From the NCBI GenBank assembly GCA_026008535.1, contig BRKX01000006.1:44938664-45002663 (forward strand): DNA of 64,000 nt, given 5' to 3'. Source of the stretch: Perilla frutescens. Taxonomy: Eukaryota > Streptophyta > Magnoliopsida > Lamiales > Lamiaceae. The first letter of the stretch is position 1; the number at the start of each line of letters is the position of its first letter. The translations under genes were made by a program, and so were the position numbers. Under the pieces are notes generated by a model, which did not search any database, had not been told where the DNA came from, and saw nothing but the letters and a program-made list of their open reading frames with translations. Below, piece after piece: positions 11,800-24,398 of the stretch.

Positions 11800-12303
11800 A
11801 GGGATGTCAATCGGGTGTGATCTATCGGAGGCTATTTAAACCGAAAATTTTGGACCTAACCCTAATTCTTCGATTTTCGGGCTACCTCTTTGCACAATAA
11901 ATTTAGGAAAAAATATTTAATATATATAAATTTATCAATGAATGTATGCTTAAACTTCTAATTTTTAACAAATTAACGATGAATATAACATAACTTACCA
12001 CTAATAATTAATTGAATATATATTTAAGTATATAACAACACTTACATTTTTAATTCTTGAATTAAATTATATCTAACATGAAATTTTCAATATTTAACCA
12101 AAATATATAGGAAGATAAACAATTAAAATTCGGACTATTCGAGTCAACCGCATTTTTAGGCTAGCTCTATTGAACTTTTAGGCAATTTGGTTTAGGCTAA
12201 TACGAGCCAGATTTCTATCGGGTTATAATTTTCTAATTCTATACCTCTTTTTTTCTTGAACTATTCAAGCCAACCCACCGATTTTAGGCTGGATTGATAT
12301 CCT
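11800..12303. mobile_element. degenerate hAT-like MITE
   Basis: The left end AGGGATGTCAATCGGGTGTG and the right end (other strand) AAGGATATCAATCCAGCC are imperfect inverted repeats. Subterminal TTTTAGGC/GGCTxxATT segments recur near the right end. The ends resemble plant hAT-type elements with GGGATGTCAATC termini. No clean 8-bp target duplication and no coding sequence are seen. Confidence 0.45.
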
Positions 12304-12826
12304 TTACATATATGGACCACTCTAACATGACTCTTTTTTTGCGGTCCAGCATCAAAATCTAGTAGATTATTGATCATTAATCCCGGCTAAATCTAACTAC
12401 TTAATGAACTATTTTAACACCATTAAACTAACAAGCAACAGTGCTAAGTTGGTGTGTTTATAATTAGGCAGAATCCTATGCACTTACACATGGTTGTTTT
12501 GATGGTGATTAGTAACTAATCTTGGATTAATAAAAGTGAAATTACCTTTACATTAGGGCTGACATCACTTGCATGTATGTAACTAATTTATGCCCTCCGT
12601 AAATGCCTTAATTTGGTCATCATCAAAACACACGCACCACACACACACACATAAATTAGGGCGTCAAATAATATATTTTCTTTAAGATTATAAATATTTA
12701 TAAGGAAATTAAAACTTGTAACGTTTTAATTAAAAAAGGACAAATGGTCCATTAACTGAAAGATGATAATATTTCCCCAAAAAAAAAAAAAAGATGATAA
12801 TATTTAGTTTTTAGATTATGTAAAAA
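12304..12826. other. gene-free stretch with CA microsatellite
   Basis: AT-rich DNA containing a short CA repeat near 12632-12652 and an A-run near 12778-12792, ending at the AAA target duplication of the CACTA element. No gene is visible. Confidence 0.5.
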
Positions 12827-13272
12827 CACTACAAAAAATCCGCGTTTTAGCGACAGAATATTCCGTCGCTAAACATAAAAAATTCATCATTAAATTATTT
12901 TAACGACGGACTATCATCTCGTCATTAATTATTTTAACAACCTAATTAATGAGGAATTAACATTAGCGACGGATTTTTTCCGTCACTAAGTCATCGCCAA
13001 ACTCTATTGTTAGAAAATAAAAAAAATTAGCGACAGATTTTTTCTATCGTCAAGAGACAGATTATTCCGTCGCTAAACATAAAAAATTCGTCATTAAATT
13101 ATTTTAACGACGGACTGAGTCGGATGTTAATCATCTCGTCGTTAGTTATTTTAACAACCTAATTAATGACGGATTAACGTTAGTGACGGATTTTTTTCCG
13201 TCACTAAGTCATCGCCAAATTCTATTGTTAGAAAATAAAATAAAAAATTAGCGATAGATTTTTTCCATCGTT

Positions 13273-13435
13273 AAAAAAAAAAACTGGACTGAGATGAGCC
13301 CAAGAGCCAGCTGAGCCGAGCGCAGGAGCCAAGCCGCACCGAGCCAGGAATAAATCATGGAAACCCTTACGCGTGAATGAGATTCAAACCCCATACCTCT
13401 GGGTTCACACCTTGCACAACGGACTAAGTCCGTCG
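13273..13435 (-). repeat. tRNA/SINE-head-like module in the CACTA arm, copy 1
   Basis: Read on the minus strand, GGTTTGAATCTC (about 13379-13390) resembles a pol III B box, preceded by a GTGAACCCAGAGG segment. The A-box side is replaced by CACTA repeat sequence. The segment is similar to 13608-13742, including a GC-rich GAGCCxAGCTGAGCCGAGC stretch. Confidence 0.35.
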
Positions 13436-13607
13436 TTAATCATCTCGTGGTTGATTATTTTAACGATCTAATTAATGACGGATTAACGTTAGCGATAGAA
13501 TTGGCGATGGATTTCTTCTGTCACAATATCGTCGCCAAATTCTATCGTTAGAAAATTAAAAAAAAAAAGAATTAAATTTAAAGAAGGATTTTTTCCGTCG
13601 TTAAAAA

Positions 13608-13742
13608 AAATGGACCGAGACGTGCCCGGGAGCCAAGCTGAGCCGAGCTACGAATAAATTATGGGAACCATTACGCGTGAATGAGATTCAAACCCCACAA
13701 ACCTCTAGGTTCACGCATTGCACATCTAACCATGTGGGCTAA
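13608..13742 (-). repeat. tRNA/SINE-head-like module in the CACTA arm, copy 2
   Basis: On the minus strand, TGGTTAGATGTG (13721-13732) fits an A box, and GGGTTTGAATCTC (13683-13695) fits a B box about 30 bases downstream, as in tRNA-derived SINEs. The Athila element inserted immediately at its edge. The second copy in the same arm shows that the module was duplicated with the CACTA sequence. Confidence 0.4.
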
Positions 13743-15315
13743 TGATAAGTCCATTTATTTCGTGTTTTTATGGGCATTTTGTTCGTTATAAATGTCCCTT
13801 TTAGTGTGTTTTGAGTCAAAAAGAACCAGGATGAGGTCTTGGGGCATTGCGGAGGTCAAGTCTGGCGAAAGGGGCATTTTATGCCCGGTTATCCAAGCAA
13901 AATCCAAGCTAAAGATTCAGTCAGAGGCACAGGGGACTTCTTTCAGCACTCATCCTATATTCGGGTGGCGGAATGGGCATATCAGAGATGGATGAGGCTG
14001 ACTGTAAGATGCCGTGCCCACTTTGCTCGTGCAGACTTGACAACAATGGGACGGGGCTAGGTCGATTGCAATAAACCCGGGATCAGTTTGAAGAGAGAGA
14101 GAGAGAAGAAGGATAGCTACATTATCCGAAGAAGAGTTGGAGGTGGACTGGACTCTTGGAGGCGTTGCAAAGAAGAGATATGCCCAAATCCCTAAAAAAT
14201 AGGGATTTGGTCAACTTATGCTTATCCAGACAGACCAGAGAGGGCACGCCAGTTCCGGAAATCCAGTGAAGACCCCAGCTTGTTGGGGGATCTCTGATTC
14301 GGAAATGTAACTATTTAAGCTTCTTTTAATTCTGGAAACAGAAGCTTTTTTTACAGTAAAAAACATTGCTACACTTTTACTTTCCTGCATTTTAATTTTT
14401 GTACGCTGCTTTGCAGCAAGAAACAATCCATTGGCCTTAAGCCTTCGGGACTTAGGATTATGTTTCAAACTCAACGTTTATGTTAGGTATTTTTGCACAT
14501 TAAATTCAGTAAGTTTTTCTTCACAATAATTTCCTTCATTTCTGCAGCTTTAATTATATCTACCATGCTTGGCTAGACTTTTAATTCTGGTGTTTGAACA
14601 ACGAAAATGGTTTAAGTATAAATTTGGACTCGTGAGGCCAAAATGGACATAGTAATGCATGATAGATTTATGTTAATTCTTGTGCCTTGTTCCACGTGAG
14701 TGTGTGTCTGAAATGCCCAATGTGGCTGATCACTCGTTAGGTAAAGAGGGCATACCACTATTAATTGAATTGGTGAATCGTGACTGTGTGTTGGTTCATA
14801 TAGTAATAAGAGAATCAATGGGTTGTTGTGGGCACGCGAGTAATCGATAAACACAACAGATCTGGGTTCGTCTAGGGCACACTGCTATTTGTTCACTTAC
14901 ATCTCTTTGGGGAACCGGGGGGTGGGTGACTGATTAGGGATTTAATTGATGAGGAATTGCTTTTAAGTCTATAATGAAAGGATGAATGAGGAGACACAGA
15001 GAGAAATCCGATCTCCATAACTAGGTGATTTATCATGTATGAAAATCAGTGTGCCCATGATCGAGTTCACATATATTTAAACCAAATTTAAGTTCAAATG
15101 CTAGAAAGTTTTGTTATTTCATATTTTCTTTACTTGTCTTTGCAGATTTAATTTCCAGTAGTGACAACAAACCAAACCCCATTTTATGATTGGTTACCCG
15201 AAGATGGAATCACAACAACTCTCTGTGGGATCGACCCGTACTCATTAGCTGGCTACGCTCGCTGTGGGCACATGAGTTATAAATTATTTTTTGAGCGCGA
15301 AACGACCGCACGTCA
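13743..15315 (+). repeat. Athila 5' LTR
   Basis: 1573 bp, TG...CA ends. It differs from the 3' LTR at scattered positions, clearest in the first 80 bases and around 14040-14105. Short open frames in both LTRs (13792-14060 and 24448-24835) are copies of the same non-coding sequence, not genes. Confidence 0.93.
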
Positions 15316-15319
15316 AAAT

Positions 15320-15337
15320 TGACGCCGTTACCGGGGA
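15320..15337 (+). promoter_or_regulatory. Athila primer-binding site (tRNA-Asp type)
   Basis: TGACGCCGTTACCGGGGA lies four bases after the LTR. It matches the complement of the plant tRNA-Asp 3' end as used by Athila (usually TGGCGCCGTTGCCGGGGA), apart from two G-to-A changes. Confidence 0.85.
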
Positions 15338-15386
15338 GCTGGTTTCTAGTGATTTTATCTTCCACAATTGGTGAACCTGGAAGTTG

Positions 15387-16943
15387 ATGCCCAGGGGCTC
15401 TTCAGAGGAAACTCTATTTTACGATCCGGAGATAGAGAAGACTTCGAGGAAAAATAGGACAACAGCGAAGAGGGCACGCCAAGCCGTAAATAGACCTCGT
15501 GAGCCCACACCACCACCAAAAGATCAAGAAGATCAAGGAGACGAAGGCCACGAAGAGGAAAAACAGTTTGAGAACGGCCACAACATCAATATGGCCACAA
15601 ATGGAAATGCCACGAATGGCAACACGGATGATAACAGGACTTTAAGGTAGTTGGTCTTCCCGACCAATATGAATCTACGCCCGATGGGCATTACACTCCT
15701 AGCTGTGACTCAGAACTGGGATATTCATGCAAACTTTATCCAGATCTTGCCGAAGTTCCACGGAATGCCCGGTGAGGATCCACAGAGGCACTTGCAAGAT
15801 TTTGAGATGGTTTGCCAAACTCAACCATCCGACTATGGACAAGAGTAGTATGTGCGGTTGGTCTCGTTCCCTTTCACCCTTCAGGATGGGGTACGAGACT
15901 GGCTGTACACACTACCTACTGGCATTGTGACCACATGGTGACAACTTCAACAGAAGTTTTTGGAGAAATATTTTCCAGCATCCAGAGTGCAAGAAATGAG
16001 AAGAAGGATAGGGAGCCTGAAGATGGGAACTAATGAAAGTTTCTATAACTACTGGGGAAGATTCCAGGCGATGCTGGCGAAATGCCCACAGCACCAGATT
16101 ACTGAACATGATTTGATTCAGTATTTTGTTAGAGGATTGAGATAACATGAGAGGACGATCGTGAATGCCTCATGTGGAGGATCTATTTTGAGCAAATAGC
16201 CTGTTGAAGCATTCAGAATTCTCACAGAAATGGTTGAAGACAACCGAGACTTCGGTGGAAAGGGCATTCGGGTTGTAAGCGAATCGGAAAGGGTACCGAA
16301 CCAGGACAGCAGAATTGATAGATTGTGTGACAAAATCGAAAAAATCTTGTCTGGTGTGAGCATGGCGAAGAAGTCCAGAACTTGTGGAGTATGCAAATCC
16401 ATATCTCATTTCACTGATGAATGCCCTACTCTACAAGACGAGATGGAAGAAGTAAATGTTGTAGGTGGTCAGAATGGGCATTCCAGAAGATATGATCCTC
16501 ATTCCCAGACTTATAATCCTGGCTGGAGAGACTATGAAAATTTCGGATGGAGAAGGCCACAGGATGGGTATCCTGCACGCCCATTACCGCCACCAGAGGA
16601 GAAAATGAAGCAAAGGCTGGAAGATCTTATGTTTACCATGGCTGAGGAGAATGAAAAGTTTAAGCAAGAGACTCGAGCTGGTCTCTCGTATATGAGCAAG
16701 CAAATCAATCAGTTAGCTCAAGCCATGCACAAGATGGAGGAGAAAAATAGGAAGTTGCCTTCCCAGGTTGAGAATCCGAGAGAGCGGGTGAATGCAGTGG
16801 CTCTCAGGAGTGGAAAAGAATTTCCAGAAATGGTCAGACCAGTAGAAGAGGAGAACAATGTGCCCTTGGAGGAAGAAGTGGAAAAATTCCCACAGAGGAC
16901 GAGGCACAAGAAGCTAAACAGGAGGATACTGTGCCCATGCTAG
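15387..16943 (+). pseudogene. Athila gag (broken)
   Basis: The frame begins at ATG 15387 (MPRGSSEETLFYDPEIEK). The gag core (about 15670-16220) has PKFHGMPGEDPQRHLQDFE and FLEKYFPASR; a C-x2-C-x4-H-x4-C zinc knuckle (CGVCKSISHFTDEC) lies near 16383-16424. Four stops interrupt the same frame: 15648-15650, 15846-15848, 15939-15941 and 16143-16145. A small indel near 16885 moves the reading into the pol frame before the true end. Gag would form the virus-like particle; this copy cannot. Confidence 0.9.
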
Positions 16944-19900
16944 AATTTTAGCAGCCTGCTAAAGTGCCCATTCCAGTAAAACGGAAGCCTCCCTTTCCAG
17001 GGAGATTGGCACAAAATAGAAAAGAAGAAGAAATCAGGGAGATGCTAAAAGTATTCAACAAAGTGGAAATCAATATTCCACTAATTAAGGCAGTCAAACA
17101 AGTGTCGCGGTATGCCCGGTTTCTGAAGGAGCTTTGTACCAGAAAGGTGCGATTCAATGACAATGCGAGGTTCCTAGTTGGGGAGAATGTATCGGCTGTG
17201 ATACAGAAAAAATTACCCAAGAAATGTGATAATCTAGGGATGTTCATGATTCCTTGTATCATAGGGAACAAGAAAGTGAAGAAGGCCATGCTGGATTTGG
17301 GGGCATCGATCAACGTAATGCCTCTGTCGGTGTTTAAAGAATTGAAGATTGGACCTCTGAAGGAGACCGGTGTGGTCATTCAGCTTGCTGACAGGTCTAA
17401 TGTATATCCAGAAGGCCTTATTGAAGATGTATTGGTCAAGGTGGACGAGCTTATTTTCCCAGCAGATTTTTATGTGCTTGATATGGGTACAGGAACTTCA
17501 AATTCTTCAGTGTTATTGCTGGGAAGGCCTTTCATGAAGACAACTCGGACTAAGATTGATGTGGACAAGGGCACACTAACGTGTGAGTTTGATGGGGAAA
17601 CAGTGACGTTCAACATATTTGAAGCATTAAAACACCCCCCCAGATACAGAGAATTGCAGTTTTGTAAATACCTTCGGTCACCCGAGTCGATCCACCCTAT
17701 CCATGATGAGCAATAGAGATCCATTGAAATGGGCATTGTGGGATGGACTGACTGACCAAGATGCCCTAGATGAAAACGATGACATCGAGGAAGGAATTAT
17801 GATGATGTATTCATTGGAAGAAATGCCATACGGCTGTGTGGATTATGGTGTGCCCATTAGGAGAAATGATGATAAGCTGATGCCTTCTATTATCAAAGCG
17901 CCCACGCTGGAATTGAAGGCATTACCAAGGCATTTGAAATATGCCTATTTGGGGGATAATGAGACTCTCCATGTAATCATAAGTGCGGGGTTGAATCAAG
18001 CTGATGAGGACCGTCTTTTGAGATTGTTGAGACTGTACAAGGAGGCAATCGGATGGACTTTGGTAGATATAAAGGGCATTAGCCCAGCAGTTTGCATGCA
18101 CAAGATTCTGTTAGAAGATGATATAAAGCCCGTTCATGATCCACAAAGAAAGCTCAATCCAGTGATGAAGGATGTGGTGTTAAAGGAGATAATTAAGTTA
18201 TTGGACCAGAGCATTATATACCCTATTTCAGATAGCAAGTGGGTCAGTCCAATCCATGTTGTGCCCAAGAAGTCGGGCATTCAAGTTGTAAAAAATGAGA
18301 AGGGAGAGCTTGTGCCCACACAACTGCAAACTGGTTGGAGAGTTTGCATCGACTATGGAAGCTGAACACGGTCACGCGAAAGGATCATTTCCCACTCCCG
18401 TTCATTGACCAGATGCTGGAGAGACTCGCAGGAAACAAGTTCTTTTGTTTCTTGGATGGATACTCATGATACATGCAGATTGCAGTGAGTCAAGAGGACC
18501 AGAAGAAAACAACATTCACGTGCCCATTCGGCACATTTGCCTATCGCAGAATGCCCTTTGGCCTCTGCAATGCTCCTGGCACATTTCAGCGATGTATGAT
18601 GAGCATATTCTCTGATTTACTCGAGAACTGCATTGAAGTATTCATGGAGGACTTCACGGTATATGGAAGTTGCTTTGATCGATGTTTAGATAATCTGGAG
18701 AAGGTGTTGCAGCGTTGTGTGGACAAATGCTTGGTCCTGAACTACGAGAAATGTCATTTCATGGTCAGAGAGGGCATTGTACTGGGCCATGTGATTTCTG
18801 AGAGGGGCATTGAGGTCGATAAAGTCAAAGTAGATATAATAGAAAAATTGTCATATCCCACTTCGGTGAAGCAAGTGAGAGGATTCCTGGGGAACGCTGG
18901 ATTTTACAGGAGGTTTATCAAAGATTTTGCAAAAATTGCCTAGCCTATTACTCACTTATTGCAACAAGATGTTCCCTTTGAATTCGATGAAGAGTGTAAG
19001 AAGGCATTCAATTTTCTGAAGAAGCAACTGGTCACGGCATCAGTCATTCAACCACCAGATTGGGGAATGCCCTTTGAGATTATGTGTGATGCCAGTGAAT
19101 ATGCGGTGGGTGTCATACTGGGTCAGAAGAGAGGAAAGGAAAGCCATGTAATTTACTATGCCTCCAAGACTCTGAATGGAGCACAGTGTAATTACACCAC
19201 TACTGAAAAAGAGCTATTGACAGTAATGTTTGCATTCGAGAAGTTTCGGTCTTATCTCTTGAGAGCAAAGAGCATTGTTTACAAAGATCACGGTGCCTTG
19301 AGGCACTTGATGGCCAAGAAGGAGAAGAAGCTGAGACTAATTAGATGAATCCTGCTCATGCAGGAGTTTGATGTCGAGATAAAGGATAAGAGTGGGGCAC
19401 AAAACTTGGTAGCCTACCATCTGAGCCGAGTGCTGAATGAAAACGGCGATGAGATGCCCATTACATATCATTTTCCTGATGAGCATTTGTACTCAACACG
19501 GGGCATACTGGAACCTTGGTATGCAGATATAGTAAATTTTTTGGAATCTGGACAGCTGCCAATTGGGTACTCATGGTACCAAAAGAATAAACTGAGACAA
19601 GAGAGCAAGTTCTATGCCTGGGATAACCCTATTCTGTGGAGGAGATGTGCAGATCAAATCATAAGAAGATGTGTCCCAGATCATGAAATTAAGGAGATTT
19701 TGAAGCATTGTCACAATTATGCTTGCGGAGGGCACTTCGGACCAAACCGAATAGCAAGAAAAGTTCTAGATTGTGGGTTCTTTTGGCCCACAATTTTCAA
19801 AGATGCCCATAATATTTGCAAAAGGTGTGATCATTGTCAGAGAATCGGGAACATTACAAGAATGAATGAAATGCACATGACACTCATCATGCCAGTGGAA

Positions 19901-20806
19901 ATTTTCGATGTCTGGGGAATGGATTTCATGGGACCCCTTGCAAACTCTAAAGGGAATTTTTACATTATTCTGGCAGTGTATTATGTGTCCAAATGGGTGG
20001 AGGCAAAGGCTACTGCTACCAATAATGCAAGGGTAGTAGCCGCATTTCTGAAATCCCACATTTTTAGCCGGTTTGGTGTGCCCAGGTCCATCATCAGTGA
20101 TCAAGGGGCCCACTTTTGCAACCAAATGATGGGGAGGCTATTGAAAAAGTATGGAGTAAATCATAGAGTCACAACAGCCTATCATCCACAAGGGAATGGC
20201 CAAGTTGAAGTCTCAAATCGAGAAATTAAAGCCATCCTTGGGAAGGTAGTGAATCCAAGTTAGAAGGACTGGAGTGTTCATTTGGATGATACCTTGTGGA
20301 CATACCGAACGACATTCAAGACTCCAATTGGGATGTCCCCATACCGAATGCTATTTGGGAAGTGTTGTCATCTGCCAGTTGAGCTGGAACACAAGGCACG
20401 ATGGGCACTTCAGAAGCTGAACATGGATAAGGATGCAACTGGGCATTTCAGAAAATTTCAGATTCAGGAGCTGGAAGAAATGAGAATGGAAGCCTATGAT
20501 AATACTGTGCTTTACAAGGAAAAGATGAAGAGGCTTCATGATCAAGTGATTAGAAGAAAAATATTCTTCCTAGGACAGCAAGTGCTTTTGTACCATTCAA
20601 GGTTCAAATTAATGGGAGGAAGTCTGATGACCAAGTGGGTTGGTCCATTTGAAGTTTATGCGGAATGCCCCAATGGGGCAGTTAAGCTCAAAAATCCTGA
20701 AACTGGAGGGCAATTTGAAGTAAATGGCCATCGTCTCAAACCATACCTAGGGCATTCTGATCGGGATATTAGAGTGGTCTGGCTTGGAGAGCCCATTTAC
20801 ACCTGA
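16901..20806 (+). pseudogene. Athila pol: protease, RT, RNase H, integrase (broken)
   Basis: Protease keeps DLGASINVMP (about 17293). Reverse transcriptase spans about 18150-18700, RNase H about 19070-19330, and integrase about 19690-20260 with its HHCC finger (CKRCDHCQR), the acidic positions in WGMDFMG and ISDQGAHF, and the Glu in GQVEVSNREIK. Damage: stop 16949-16951; shifts in the C-run near 17634-17641 and near 18357; stops at about 18467, 18941-18943, 19346-19348 and 20261-20263. The RT active site reads FMED instead of the usual (F/Y)MDD, with Glu encoded at 18647-18649. The tail (20282-20806) is the integrase C-terminal region. Confidence 0.92.
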
Positions 20807-21299
20807 GCAGGGATTTTGTCATGCCCACGACAGTAAATGGGATGCTACTGGGAGGTAGCCCAGGTTTTTAATTGCTTTATTTTATGTTTATTTTAATTAA
20901 ATAAAGTTTCCAGTTAATTAAACTAGATTATGGGCAATTTTACACTTGTTTTTGGATAAGTATGTGATCTACAGATTAGGATAAGGAGAGAGAAATCAAA
21001 GATAAAGGTAAATCCCGAAAAAATAGGGATTCTGAGGCGGGGCATTTTGAAGAGATAAAGATGGACCCCCGATTTTTAGGGATAATGCTTATCCATTACT
21101 GTGGGCATACCGAACGCATAAAAAACCTAAGAATCTGAAGGTCGTGGTCACATCAAGCTACAGTAGCGCTATGCTTAAAGCAAACCCCACAAAATCCCAA
21201 CAATCACTTTCACTCTCCTCAAATTTTTCTGAAATATCCAAAGCCTCTTCGAAAAACCCTTCAAGCAAAAACCCTCCCAACACCTCTCAAGCTTCAACA

Positions 21300-23180
21300 A
21301 TGGTGAACACCAGAGGTAAGAAAGCTGCTCCCAAGGCTAAGAGCAAGCTGGAGTTTGAAGTTCCCGCTGTGGTCGAGAAGCCCGCGCAACAAAAAGCTGC
21401 AAAGAAGAAGGCTGTTAAGCCCAAGGTTGGAGTCACCGCTGGAGCTATCACCGGCGCAACCAGCAAGGTTGCTGAAGAGATTATACCTGAGAAAGAGCCC
21501 GCGGTGGTGGTGGAAGAGATGAGCTCTTCAACGTCGTCCCAAGAAGACCTGCCAGAAAAGGACGCCACGACCGTGGCCATGCAGTAGAAAGAACCAACTA
21601 CGGAGCCCATGCCGGAGCAAGTTCAAGAAGCGGTGAAAGTGACCGCGAAGAAAGAGAAGAAACAGACTAGGGTGCCTACACCTGAGCCATCTGAAGAAGC
21701 TGTCGAGAAAGATGAGAATGTGGAAGAGGAAGGAGATGAAGGATTAGATGATTTTGTGGATAAACTGGATGAGATGGATTCTCAGAGAGAGGCGGAGCCA
21801 CCTGTGGAGATAAAGACAAAAGCTTTAAAGAGGGCTAAGGGAAAGAAAAAAGTTGGGGAGCCCATTCCAGAGCAATCAGAGCAGCCGGAAGATTCTCAAC
21901 GTGAAGAGACTGAAGATGAGGCCTCTGAGCAAGAAGAAGAGGAGCAAGAGCAAAGTGAGTGATCTCAAGCTCACACGCTCATAGATGAGCCCTCAGAGGA
22001 CTCGCCGCCCAAGCAGAGGGTTGGCAAGGCAGTGGCCGTGAAGGTAGGAGAGAAGCTTGCTGGAGAACCCTCTTCAAGGAAAAGAAAGGCTGAGCAGGGA
22101 ACACCAAAGCCCGAACCCAAGAAGAGCAGAGGAGTAGGGAGCCCCACTCCAAGAAAGTTTGGAAGCGATCCACCACCGATCAGGGGCATCATAAACTCAA
22201 AAGGAGTCCACGGTGAATCTCTCATCGCTCTGGGTGTAGAGCAGGAGGTAAGGGATCTTTTCGCTGCTATTGGGTGGGAATTTTTTCTGGATATGGAGTG
22301 TGTCATTTTCTCTACTCTCTCGCAAGAGTTTGTTTAAAATCTGAAAATGAAGCCTGTAAATAAGCCTGCTACGTCTACTAGGGTTATGAATTTTAAAATT
22401 TTGGGGAAAATTTTTTCTATGTCTGCCGATGAATTGAACATGTTGTTGGGCATTGTGTCTTATATGGATCTCCAAGATGATTGGTATGTGAATGCATTAA
22501 CTGTTGTGCCCAACTCTACTGAGGGAGTAGAGGCAAAATGGGCTGAGGTTGGGGATGGCTCCACTTATCAAAGTGGAGCCACAAAAGGCTATTGTCTGAA
22601 CAATGAAGCTTTGAGATTCTGTCACAGGGTGCTTGCCTACAGTTTCTTTGGTAGGAAGGATAGCTCTAATTCCATAACTTATTAGGAGGTTTTTATTCTT
22701 TGGTGCATGGTTAAGAAAATTAAAATCAATTTTGGTTCTGTAGCCATCACGTACTTCAGAGAGATAAAAACACACCCTAAGCATAGAATCTCTTGTGCCC
22801 AACTAATCACCCAGATTGCTGTTAGGTCTAGGTTGCAAGATTTGAGCACCACGGACTTGACCCCCCTGCCCTTTGAATTCTTTGATATTGCTTGCCTAAA
22901 GAGAATGCAGGATGTGGTGGAAGAAGAAGAAGGAAAACATGTTTTCTTTGTGTCGAGGGCAGACCCCTCAAGCCTTTTGATGATTGTAGATACATCTAGG
23001 AAGCCACCAGTAGGGAGGGCACAACAAGGGGAGCATCCGGTCACGGTGATTCTGGAGAAGTTGAAAGCGTTGGAGAATGCCCAGTCCCAGACAGAGGAAA
23101 AACTAGACCGTATCGAGACAGCCCTGAAATCCTATTTCAAACACGTTGGGTTCTTATATCCAATGCCCTCATCCGATTAA
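21300..23180 (+). pseudogene. Athila extra 3' ORF ('env-like' position), broken
   Basis: A frame starting at ATG 21300 (MVNTRGKKAAPKAK) runs to 23180 with stops at 21585-21587, 21960-21962, 22335-22337 and 22683-22685. The N-terminal half is Lys/Glu/Pro-rich low complexity. The second half is globular (ALGVEQEVRDLFAAIGWEFF, MLLGIVSYMDLQDDWYVNAL), and the C-terminus looks like a coiled coil (EKLKALENAQSQTEEKLDRI). Athila elements carry such a gene after integrase, often called env-like. I see no signal peptide or convincing membrane span here, so an envelope role is not supported by this sequence. Confidence 0.75.
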
Positions 23181-24380
23181 ATCCTGGTTCTTTCTTTCCT
23201 TAGATTAGGTTTTATTTTTTTATTTTTTTTGTTATTTTTGTTCTTTGTTTGTGTGTCGCCCCTGTTCATCCACTTTGCCTAGTGCAAAATATATGGGTGG
23301 GGGCATTCCAGTTTATGTTTTAGTGTTTTTGTTGAGTCTGTTTTAACACTTTGCTTAGTGAAAAGTATGTAGGTGGCTAGTTGAGTCAAGCATGCTTTCT
23401 GTGAAGTCTATGTGGTCATTACTTTTGATATTTTCAACATTATGCTGCTTCATATCAAAAATCAGCATGTCCGCATAAGATAGGGATGACGAACGAGTTT
23501 AGCATGCCCTGTGAGAATTGAGCCTAAATGTTGTATGCCCATTTCACAGCTTTCTTTACTTCATGTGTAAACGATTATGTGCTTAGAAATTCTAGAACTT
23601 GCTATTGTTCTATGTGTAAGCTTGGGAATTATTGATGCATAAGTAGATGATTTAGGCCGTCTTTTGCTGAGCCACTAAAAATAAAGTTCTGCCCACCAAT
23701 GAAACAGCCTTTGTAGCCCTTTGAGCCTATGAAATGCCCTGGCAGAATTCTTGTTTTGGATGGTAAATATATAGCCAGGGCATTACAAAAACCTTGAAAA
23801 AAGAAAAAAAGGGGGTTAAGGTAGAATTATTGGGGGATATTTACGAAAAAGCCAGAAAAGATAGGGGAATAAATAAATTAAAAAAGAGAGAAATAAATTT
23901 CCCTAGTGTTAAGTGTTCAGAGTGCCCAAGAGTAAAGAAATAAATTATTGTCTGAACGGGGCACAGCAGGGTAGTAAGTTAGAAAAAATAGGGGGGTCGG
24001 TACAGAAATAAAAACCCCACCTACATGAAATGCCCACTGTAGCCTAAAAAGTCCTATTGATACTTATGCATCTATGGTTTCTGGAGACTGATATTAGAAT
24101 TTTAGCAAGCTTATGGGATGACTAAGTACATAATTGCATTGATCTGAGTGTATACACTGAGCCTAAACACTGAGTGAAGAGAGTTTGTGAGGATTACCAC
24201 GCTGAACTCATTTTTTACCTATTTTTGATATGCTGATACTTTGCAGTTTTGTTGAAATATTGATTGTCATGTGCCCACGCTGATTAGCAGTTTGCATGCT
24301 TTGTTTTGAGTCTATTCTTTTTGCCTTTCTTTTCTTTTGTTTTTCTGGACGCATTGTATTCCATGCTTGAGGACAATCAT
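23181..24380 (+). other. Athila 3' non-coding region
   Basis: About 1.2 kb between the extra ORF and the polypurine tract. Variants of TGCCC/GGGCAT recur, a habit of this element's whole sequence. No further coding frame is visible. Confidence 0.7.
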
Positions 24381-24398
24381 GTCTAAAGTGTGTGGGTG
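24381..24398 (+). promoter_or_regulatory. Athila polypurine-tract region
   Basis: A purine/GT-rich stretch (AAAGTGTGTGGGTG) lies directly before the TG of the 3' LTR, the position where plus-strand DNA synthesis is primed. It is interrupted by several T residues, so it is a weak or degraded tract. Confidence 0.6.

Larger units (their letters stand above)
12840..13742. repeat. CACTA left subterminal repeats with internal duplications
   Basis: The motif TTAGCGACGGA/TCCGTCGCTAA and variants recur in both orientations. A longer unit (GACGGATTTTTTCCGTCACT, then GTCATCGCCAAA, then TCTATTGTTAGAAAATAAA) occurs near 12967, 13185 and, more diverged, 13500-13560, so the arm has grown by segmental duplication. 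Such subterminal motifs are the usual binding sites of CACTA transposase. Confidence 0.8.

Noticed and set aside
13792..14060. Open frames repeated at 24448-24716
   Set aside because: They lie inside the two LTRs of the Athila element and are duplicates of non-coding LTR sequence.
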